DNA from: Candidatus Bipolaricaulota bacterium
Lineage (GTDB): Bacteria > Bipolaricaulota > Bipolaricaulia > M55B111
Length of the DNA stretch: 12,580 bases
Direction of reading: 5' to 3'
NCBI GenBank assembly: GCA_018334615.1
Contig: JAGXLP010000024.1
Coordinates: forward strand, 1-12,580
The notes beneath the pieces are model-generated. The model worked only from the letters and a program-made list of their open reading frames with translations. It ran no database searches and was not told the origin of the DNA. The position numbers were made by a program, and so were the translations under genes. Positions within the stretch are counted from its first letter, which is position 1. Each line of letters opens with the position of its first letter. Shown here in pieces: positions 7,498 to 12,580 of the stretch.

Positions 7498-8115
7498 TTA
7501 TGCATCGAACTTTCTCCTTAATTTTCCCTTAATGTCAAGAAATATATCCCTGTATTCATCAACCCAGGCGGGTAAATCCTGGAGCATTAGCGTCCCAATT
7601 AACCGAGGGTTTTCCTCCGGGTTTTCCAGTGCCCCCTGGATTTCGTTCAAAAAGGCTCTATTTTCACTCATAAATTTTGGGAACGAGCGTCCACCCAGCA
7701 AAGCATCTACCTCAGTCGCAGCAGCCAGCTCTTCCAGTGCCAGGTTAAGCCAGTGAAACCCTTCTAGCAACTGCTCAATTTCATCCGTATCTATATCAGG
7801 CAGAACACTTCCCTCCGCGGAGCAAGAGATATCCTCGCTCCACTCTTTCAGGCTATCAATGTAATTCAGGGCTTTAACGACCATTTCGTCGGCTAGTTCG
7901 TCGGTCGTTTCCGTAACAAGCTCTATTTCCTTATCACTCAAGTTTTGCTCCAGTCTCTCATCCAGCTCGGACTGCACCAAAAAATCCCCATCTAATTTTA
8001 TTCCTACCAACCGCTCGTTAGTTGTTGACAATTCTTCCTTGACCCGATCAATTAAAGAGCTAACTGTCTCTTCCTCACTTACTTCGATCTTTTTATCGTT
8101 CAAACGAATATCCAT
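7498..8115 (-). CDS. Acidic protein of unknown function
   Basis: I do not recognise this 205-residue protein. By hand count it holds about 50 Asp/Glu against 21 Lys/Arg, so it is strongly acidic and probably cytosolic; there is no signal peptide or membrane segment. Residues 1-70 have the look of a small beta-grasp or ubiquitin-like fold: a strand (DIRLNDKKIEV), a helix (VSSLIDRVKEEL), and further strands (LVGIKLDG, EIELVTE). That is only a secondary-structure impression. Residues 75-200 are helical, with LLEGFHWLNLALEELAAATE near 116-135 and a short basic end (KLRRKF). The gene lies between the exporter (12 bases upstream) and rny (38 bases downstream). It has no clear Shine-Dalgarno, suggesting coupling to the exporter. 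The long open frame on the cluster strand makes it a real gene. Confidence 0.85.
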   Translation of the reverse strand: MDIRLNDKKIEVSEEETVSSLIDRVKEELSTTNERLVGIKLDGDFLVQSELDERLEQNLSDKEIELVTETTDELADEMVVKALNYIDSLKEWSEDISCSAEGSVLPDIDTDEIEQLLEGFHWLNLALEELAAATEVDALLGGRSFPKFMSENRAFLNEIQGALENPEENPRLIGTLMLQDLPAWVDEYRDIFLDIKGKLRRKFDA

Positions 8116-8127
8116 GGTACGGCAATT

Positions 8128-10917
8128 TTATTTCTCATTTCGGCTAAATGCAAGATAGAGACCAGCTGGCAACACTGTTAGAGAGAGAATCATGGCAAAT
8201 CCAATCCCGAGCAAAGCTGTTCCACCCAACATTCTCAACCCGGGAGTACTGGCGATAAACAGGCTGCCAAAGACGGCAATGGTGGTTATCGAAGTGGTAA
8301 CCACCGCCAGCCCAGTGTGTGAGAAAGCAGATAGTATCGAACCCTCCACTTCCCCCTCCACCCTATCCTCACGCCAGCGGTAAATCAGATGAAGCCCGTC
8401 ATCAACGCCGATCCCGATCAACAGAGGTGAAATAATGATATTTATGAAATTGAAATTCATCCCAAAAACCCTCATCCCACCAAGCATCCAGAGATAACCT
8501 AAAACCAGCGGTATAACGGCTAACAGGGACAATCTCCAGCTGTTAATACCTCTATAGAGAATGAGACCTATCAACACTATCGCCAGAGCGGTTGAAATCA
8601 CGAAATCGTGCCTTATATGGCCCTCCAGTCGGTAATGTATAAGGGGCATGCCAAAGAAATCATCCGTAAATTCGGATACACGGCCCACAAAGCTGTTAAG
8701 CTCTTCGGACTCGTAAATTGACTTGTCCGTCTCAGCAAAGGTCACGTATTCTCCCCGTTCCGTGGTAAAGGTTGACAAAACCTCTTTCGGCAATGCCTTA
8801 ATGAGACCTTCTTCTCCATTCGAAATCAAATCAGCCAGGGGGGCGATACTTTCCTCCAGATAGTTCAACTGATCTCGAAGGGAGACGACCGTCTGCCGGG
8901 TCGCTTCCTCATCCATTTTGGAGAGACGGCTCCTAATATCCAACAACTGATCGATAACTCTATTTAACTGAACGGTAATGCCGGATTGACTTGAAAGCGT
9001 TGAGGAAAGTTGTGCGGACGAAAGGTCCCCGATTAATGACTCCAGTCTTTCTATTTTATCTTCTTTATTATTTAAAAACCCCTCGAGAGAAGATAGTCCG
9101 TCGTCCAGTTTCTTTATTTTTTCGACCCCGGCGGCGGATTCCTTCACTTTATCGACATCGTCCGGCAGGTAGTCCCGAATTGAGTTAATCGACTTAACCG
9201 AATCCATGCCTCCAAGCTTTCCCTCGAGATCCTTCACCCCCTCCATGCCTTCAGAAAAAAATGCAAAAGAAGGACCGATACTCATGTCTGAGGATTCAAA
9301 CTTTTCCTGAATCCGCTCCTGTACTCTGACCCCCTTTACCTCGGCCGATACATCATCATCGGAGACCTGAAAGTCGAGCTGAAAAGCGCCCAAAAGGGCA
9401 AGTAGCGAAATAGCTAACGATACCCCAAGGACAGTCTTTTTATATTTTATTGATTTTTTCACCAGTCCCTTCAAAGTTGACCGATAATCAAACAGCTCCA
9501 CAGACTGCCTTCGTCCCTGCCATCGCTGAGAGGAAACTATGAGTGCTGGAAGCAAAAAGATATAGACCAAAAACGATATTATTATCCCCAGACTGGTAAT
9601 AATGCCCATTTCGACGAGACCCTGAGATCGAGAGAAGATAAGTGTGGTAAATACGGCGGAGGTGGTCAGGGCGGCGATAAATATACCTTTACCCTTTTTC
9701 ATTATTGTAACTTCGGCGGCCTTGCTTACGGTAAGATGACTCGTCCTTTCTTCATTAAAACGGAACAGGAGGTGAATTCCGTAATCAATACTTAATCCCA
9801 GAACCAGGGCCGGAAGGAACGTGGTAAGTAAATTAAATCCCCCCACCGAAAACTTGGCCCAGCTCAACATCAGCAACACAGCTATGGCGAGAGGAAACAC
9901 GATCAATATCGAGTAAAATAGAGACCCCAGAGCAAAGAAGAAAGCAATCACTACCGCCACAGAAGAAACTATGGTGGTCGTAAACATATCGACCTTCAAG
10001 GCAGAATTGCGCTGAGAATTGATGACAAAAGTACCGGTCAGGTCAATCCCGTAGTCTCCCGACTGAAAAACTTCGCTCTTCTTAGCCTGAGCTACCGCGT
10101 CACGCGCCGAAGAAGTTAGCTTGCGACTAAATTTTATATCGTGGGACCCCGGCCGGAGTGACTCCGCCTTAATCAAAAGAGTCGATCCGTCGTCGGAAAG
10201 ATATTCCCCCTTCAGTCTATCCTCTCGCTGATTCCTTACCTCCCGGAACCTTTTCCTTAACGATCTTAGCTGGTGGTCAAACTCTTCCAGCCGCTCCTCT
10301 GACTCGAGGGCGGCTAAAGTAAATTGATTCCTGCTTTCTAACTCAGCCAGTATTTTGGACAGCTTTGCCTCAGTTAAGCTGTCACCCGATTCAAGATTTT
10401 GAAGTTCTTCCGCAAGATCCCCGTAGAGGTTACCCGGACCCTCGGGAAGGCCCTCAGCTGGAAAGCTCTCGAAGAATTCTGCGAGATCGGTCTCGAATTG
10501 GGCAAGCCCACTGATAGTTGACTCATTTAGAGAGTACAAAAACTCGTACCTTTCCGGAATGGCTCCTTCCCCCCGGTAATTTACGGAACCGATCTCCGGA
10601 ACCTCTTCCAGCAGCGGTTTTATTACTCGGGCGAGTTCAATCAGCTGTCTTTTTTTCTCCTCTTTTCCCAGGTCCTCCTCCCCCTCATAAGAGAGGACCA
10701 CGGTGAGATACTGGGTACTATTAATCGTACTTTCTCTTTCGCGGTATTCATTAATCAGGGGGTCGTCTTGTGGAAGGAGATCCAGCAGGGAACTTCTAAT
10801 CGGAAAAGGGAATATATAAAAAAGAGATAGTGCTCCTAATACTAAAAAAACGCCTATTATCCAGTAAGCCCTGTAGCGGACTAAACGATAAACATATCTT
10901 AGTAATTTATCCAGCAT
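8128..10917 (-). CDS. MMPL/RND superfamily exporter
   Basis: A 929-residue inner-membrane transporter with the duplicated RND layout. TM1 is at about 18-36, a large external loop runs to about 308, and a block of hydrophobic segments follows from about 312 to 462. TM7 is at about 494-513, a second large loop runs to about 768, and a final block spans about 771-924. Each half carries the charged TM4/TM10 motif of proton-driven RND pumps: GLSIDYGIHL (374-383, Asp378) and GIGVDDGLHL (835-844, Asp839/Asp840). Both loops hold helical, coiled-coil-like stretches (about 165-235 and 590-700). It belongs to the COG1033-type group that includes HpnN and MmpL lipid transporters; the substrate cannot be told. 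ATG 10917 is the only usable start (an in-frame TAG lies just upstream) and has no good Shine-Dalgarno. It sits 111 bases after nusA, where ylxR would be expected. Confidence 0.93.
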   Translation of the reverse strand: MLDKLLRYVYRLVRYRAYWIIGVFLVLGALSLFYIFPFPIRSSLLDLLPQDDPLINEYRERESTINSTQYLTVVLSYEGEEDLGKEEKKRQLIELARVIKPLLEEVPEIGSVNYRGEGAIPERYEFLYSLNESTISGLAQFETDLAEFFESFPAEGLPEGPGNLYGDLAEELQNLESGDSLTEAKLSKILAELESRNQFTLAALESEERLEEFDHQLRSLRKRFREVRNQREDRLKGEYLSDDGSTLLIKAESLRPGSHDIKFSRKLTSSARDAVAQAKKSEVFQSGDYGIDLTGTFVINSQRNSALKVDMFTTTIVSSVAVVIAFFFALGSLFYSILIVFPLAIAVLLMLSWAKFSVGGFNLLTTFLPALVLGLSIDYGIHLLFRFNEERTSHLTVSKAAEVTIMKKGKGIFIAALTTSAVFTTLIFSRSQGLVEMGIITSLGIIISFLVYIFLLPALIVSSQRWQGRRQSVELFDYRSTLKGLVKKSIKYKKTVLGVSLAISLLALLGAFQLDFQVSDDDVSAEVKGVRVQERIQEKFESSDMSIGPSFAFFSEGMEGVKDLEGKLGGMDSVKSINSIRDYLPDDVDKVKESAAGVEKIKKLDDGLSSLEGFLNNKEDKIERLESLIGDLSSAQLSSTLSSQSGITVQLNRVIDQLLDIRSRLSKMDEEATRQTVVSLRDQLNYLEESIAPLADLISNGEEGLIKALPKEVLSTFTTERGEYVTFAETDKSIYESEELNSFVGRVSEFTDDFFGMPLIHYRLEGHIRHDFVISTALAIVLIGLILYRGINSWRLSLLAVIPLVLGYLWMLGGMRVFGMNFNFINIIISPLLIGIGVDDGLHLIYRWREDRVEGEVEGSILSAFSHTGLAVVTTSITTIAVFGSLFIASTPGLRMLGGTALLGIGFAMILSLTVLPAGLYLAFSRNEK

Positions 10918-10934
10918 CCAATGATAGGCCTAAA

Positions 10935-10956
10935 CAGAGGACCCAGTCCACCTCTG
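10935..10956. repeat. Inverted repeat in the leader of the exporter gene
   Basis: CAGAGG (10935-10940) and CCTCTG (10951-10956) are perfect arms around 10 bases. A competing GGAC/GTCC stem overlaps them. The element ends 17 bases before the exporter start, where a ribosome site would be expected and none is obvious. There is no T-run, so it is not a standard terminator. It could influence translation or be chance. Confidence 0.3.
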
Positions 10957-11028
10957 ATTCAAGAATTTCTAGGTTGACCGCGGGTCCAGAGAGACTTTTG
11001 GTAGAATTCAATTAAATTTACAGTCTCA

Positions 11029-11967
11029 CTACTCGGACTCGGGACTTCTCACGTCAATATCACAACCGGCTAACTCCACGGTTAAACGAACATTTTGGCC
11101 GTTTTGACCTATTGCATAGGCCAAATCATCTTTGGGTACCAGTACCCTGGCAACTTCCTCCCCCCGGTCGTTTTCGTTAAATTCTACCGATAACACGCTG
11201 GCGGGCTCCAGGCTGTTCCGGATAAGCCTCTCTCGGTCGTCGCTCCAGTGGATGACGTCTATCTTTTCCCCGTTTAACTCATCGGTAATTTCTTTTACCC
11301 TCGAACCCCCGGCACCAACACACGTTCCGACGGGATCAATTTGATCATCTAGAGATCGAACGGCCACCTTGCTTCTTTTCCCCGGTTCCCTGGCGATATC
11401 TACTATTTCCAGCAATTCATCTTCTATCTCCGGAATCTCTATCTCCATTAATTTGGCAACAAATTCTTTCTTTGCTCTGGAGACACGAACCACCAGACCA
11501 CCTGGTTTCTTCTCCACGAAGTAAAGGTAGGCTCTCAAACTACCCCCCTGCTGGTATCTTTCACCGGGAATTCTCTCCGATCCCGGAAGCAGCCCTTCAA
11601 CCTCGCCAAGATTTAACCATACGTCGCTTCCCTCAAATCGGTGGATTGATCCGTTGACAACTTCTCCCTTACGCTTTGCATAAGATTCGTAGACAAGCTC
11701 GTTTTGCTTTTCTCTTATCAACTGGCGAATTACGTCTTCGGCCTTTTTAGAAGCAATTCTACCAAACTGGCCCAGTTCTATCTGTTCCCCGTCGACAAAT
11801 ATATCCCCGGAATTTTGGTCTATCTCCACGTCGACATCACTGTTCGTATCGTACTGCTCCTTGTAAGCCTCCTGAAGTCCCTTCTCAACCATTTCATATA
11901 ACTCGTCCCGTTCGATTCCCCTATCCTTGGCCATATCTTCCAGCGCTTCAATAAATTCTATATTCAT
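11029..11967 (-). CDS. nusA: Transcription elongation/termination factor NusA, compact form
   Basis: NusA binds RNA polymerase and nascent RNA to control pausing, termination and antitermination. The domains are in order: the N-terminal polymerase-binding region (1-98), S1 (about 99-165), KH1 with DPVGTCVGAGGSRV (211-224), and KH2 with AIGQNGQNVRL (285-295). The protein is 312 residues, against about 371 for B. subtilis. Part of the difference is a missing C-terminal tail. The rest is an internal gap of about 34 residues in the N-terminal domain, between GDI (54-56) and FGRIA (68-72), judged against B. subtilis NusA from memory. KH2 has Gln-Asn in the GxxG loop, where basic residues are common. 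ATG 11967 has GAGGGG at 11974-11979, 6 bases upstream. It follows rimP by 26 bases, the standard pairing, but ylxR-ylxQ-infB do not follow. Confidence 0.96.
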   Translation of the reverse strand: MNIEFIEALEDMAKDRGIERDELYEMVEKGLQEAYKEQYDTNSDVDVEIDQNSGDIFVDGEQIELGQFGRIASKKAEDVIRQLIREKQNELVYESYAKRKGEVVNGSIHRFEGSDVWLNLGEVEGLLPGSERIPGERYQQGGSLRAYLYFVEKKPGGLVVRVSRAKKEFVAKLMEIEIPEIEDELLEIVDIAREPGKRSKVAVRSLDDQIDPVGTCVGAGGSRVKEITDELNGEKIDVIHWSDDRERLIRNSLEPASVLSVEFNENDRGEEVARVLVPKDDLAYAIGQNGQNVRLTVELAGCDIDVRSPESE

Positions 11968-11993
11968 TGGCTACCCCTCTTGGGTCACTAAAG

Positions 11994-12458
11994 TTATTCA
12001 CAATTCAGTTTGGTAGACGCTTTTGCGACGTTACTGAGCGATATATTTATGCTCTCGCCTTCAACTTCCATTTCCACTCTATCTTCATCCTGGTCGTAAC
12101 TCTTCAAAACCCCCACAAACTTTTTCGACCCTCCAATTGGGCCGTAAGTGTTTACCTCCACTTCACTGTCAACCGCATCTCTAAAATGGCGAGATTCCAC
12201 TAAAGGCCGTTTTACTCCTGGAGAAGATACCTGCAACACGTACTTCCTTTCGATCAACCCTTTCTCGTCCAGCTTAGCCGAGATCCGCTCGCTAGCGGTC
12301 GCACAATCGGAAGTCGTAATAGGGTCGTCCTTATCTATTAGTACTTCCAGTACCCACTCCGACCCCTTTTTCTCCCACCTGAGCAGGTATAGTTCGGCCG
12401 CGGTGTCTTCAAGAACTTCACTCACCATGTCTTTCAACTGATCTCGTTTCGTGTTCAT
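11994..12458 (-). CDS. rimP: Ribosome maturation factor RimP
   Basis: RimP assists maturation of the 30S subunit. The 154-residue length is normal. The N-terminal domain contains the conserved core LYLLRWEKKGSEWVLEVLID (near 23-42), followed by ECA/SERIS-like helices (here DCATASERIS) and a VSSPGVKRPL segment that is the family hallmark. The C-terminal SH3-like domain covers about 88-150. It is the first gene of the visible cluster and is followed 26 bases later by nusA, as in most bacteria. ATG 12458 is preceded by GGCAGG, a poor ribosome site, and by a sigma-A-type promoter only about a dozen bases upstream. Another ATG at codon 11 would remove conserved N-terminal sequence. Confidence 0.96.
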   Translation of the reverse strand: MNTKRDQLKDMVSEVLEDTAAELYLLRWEKKGSEWVLEVLIDKDDPITTSDCATASERISAKLDEKGLIERKYVLQVSSPGVKRPLVESRHFRDAVDSEVEVNTYGPIGGSKKFVGVLKSYDQDEDRVEMEVEGESINISLSNVAKASTKLNCE

Positions 12459-12470
12459 GGCCTGCCCGAC

Positions 12471-12499
12471 ATTATATCAAAATGCCGGTAGCAACTCAA
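12471..12499 (-). promoter_or_regulatory. Sigma-A-type promoter upstream of rimP
   Basis: On the minus strand, TTGAGT (12494-12499) is followed after exactly 17 bases by a perfect TATAAT (12471-12476). The start of transcription would be near 12462-12464, only about 4-6 bases before the rimP ATG at 12458. The promoter would therefore give a nearly leaderless mRNA and could drive the whole visible cluster. Confidence 0.65.
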
Positions 12500-12523
12500 C
12501 TTTAAAGGAAATCTCCCGAGTAG

Positions 12524-12536
12524 TACAATTATTGTA
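12524..12536. promoter_or_regulatory. 13-base palindrome upstream of the rimP promoter
   Basis: TACAATTATTGTA is a perfect palindrome around a single central base, centred about 34 bases upstream of the -35 hexamer of the rimP promoter. Its size and shape fit a dimeric regulator site, but AT-rich palindromes of this size also occur by chance. The rest of 12459-12580 shows no gene. Confidence 0.3.
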
Positions 12537-12580
12537 TGCTGAGAAAATAACTGGAATATCACCATTTAAATAATCTATGA

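Noticed and set aside
7239..7505. Minus-strand frame of 88 codons overlapping the start of rny
   Set aside because: It is an out-of-frame shadow of the coiled-coil region of rny; the true frame has the anchor and a GAGGTG site.
10974..11006. Possible plus-strand promoter beginning TTGACC in the nusA-exporter gap
   Set aside because: At 17 bases the -10 would be TTTGGT; the better TAGAAT lies 22 bases away, and no plus-strand gene follows.
12455..12565. 36-codon minus-strand frame ending in an ATGA overlap with rimP, a possible leader peptide
   Set aside because: It has no ribosome site and contains the TATAAT and TTGAGT promoter elements of rimP, so the overlap is probably chance.

Overview
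The window suggests a spore-lineage Firmicute (Bacillota) of moderate GC. SpoVS, RNase Y, YqeG and a DUF4911 protein are typical of Bacilli and Clostridia. Many proteins are rich in Asp and Glu: NusA, the 205-residue unknown and the SpoVS tail stand out. That, with a large RND exporter and a membrane-anchored PpiD/SurA-like chaperone, would fit a salt-adapted anaerobe such as a member of Halanaerobiales. This placement is inference from gene content; no rRNA or other marker is present.

Every gene I can support lies on the minus strand, so transcription runs from the right edge to the left. In order of transcription they are: rimP (12458-11994), a compact nusA (11967-11029), an MMPL/RND exporter (10917-8128), an acidic unknown protein (8115-7498), rny (7459-5933), spoVS with an acidic tail (5872-5456), atpZ/atpI-like (5440-5204), a PpiD-like domain fused to TPRs (5159-2718), a DUF4911 protein (2695-2402), yqeG (2412-1867), and a RACo-like [2Fe-2S] ASKHA protein that runs off the left edge (1738-1). 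Gaps are mostly 12-60 bases. The longer ones are 111 bases (nusA to exporter), 128 bases (yqeG to RACo-like) and 122 bases upstream of rimP. No gene-free stretch exceeds 300 bases. I found no tRNA, rRNA, CRISPR array, insertion sequence or convincing rho-independent terminator.

Most of the window is housekeeping: 30S maturation (RimP), transcription elongation and termination (NusA), mRNA turnover (RNase Y), sporulation and cell-cycle control (SpoVS) and envelope work (exporter, chaperone, AtpZ). The gene order is less ordinary. nusA is not followed by the usual ylxR-ylxQ-infB-rbfA block, and the rimP-nusA and rny-spoVS pairs, which are far apart in Bacillus subtilis, are here only two genes apart. 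I see no clear new multi-gene system. The points most worth checking are the shortened NusA N-terminal domain, the SpoVS tail, the chaperone-TPR fusion that lacks both parvulin histidines, the acidic unknown between the exporter and rny, and the near-leaderless promoter of rimP.
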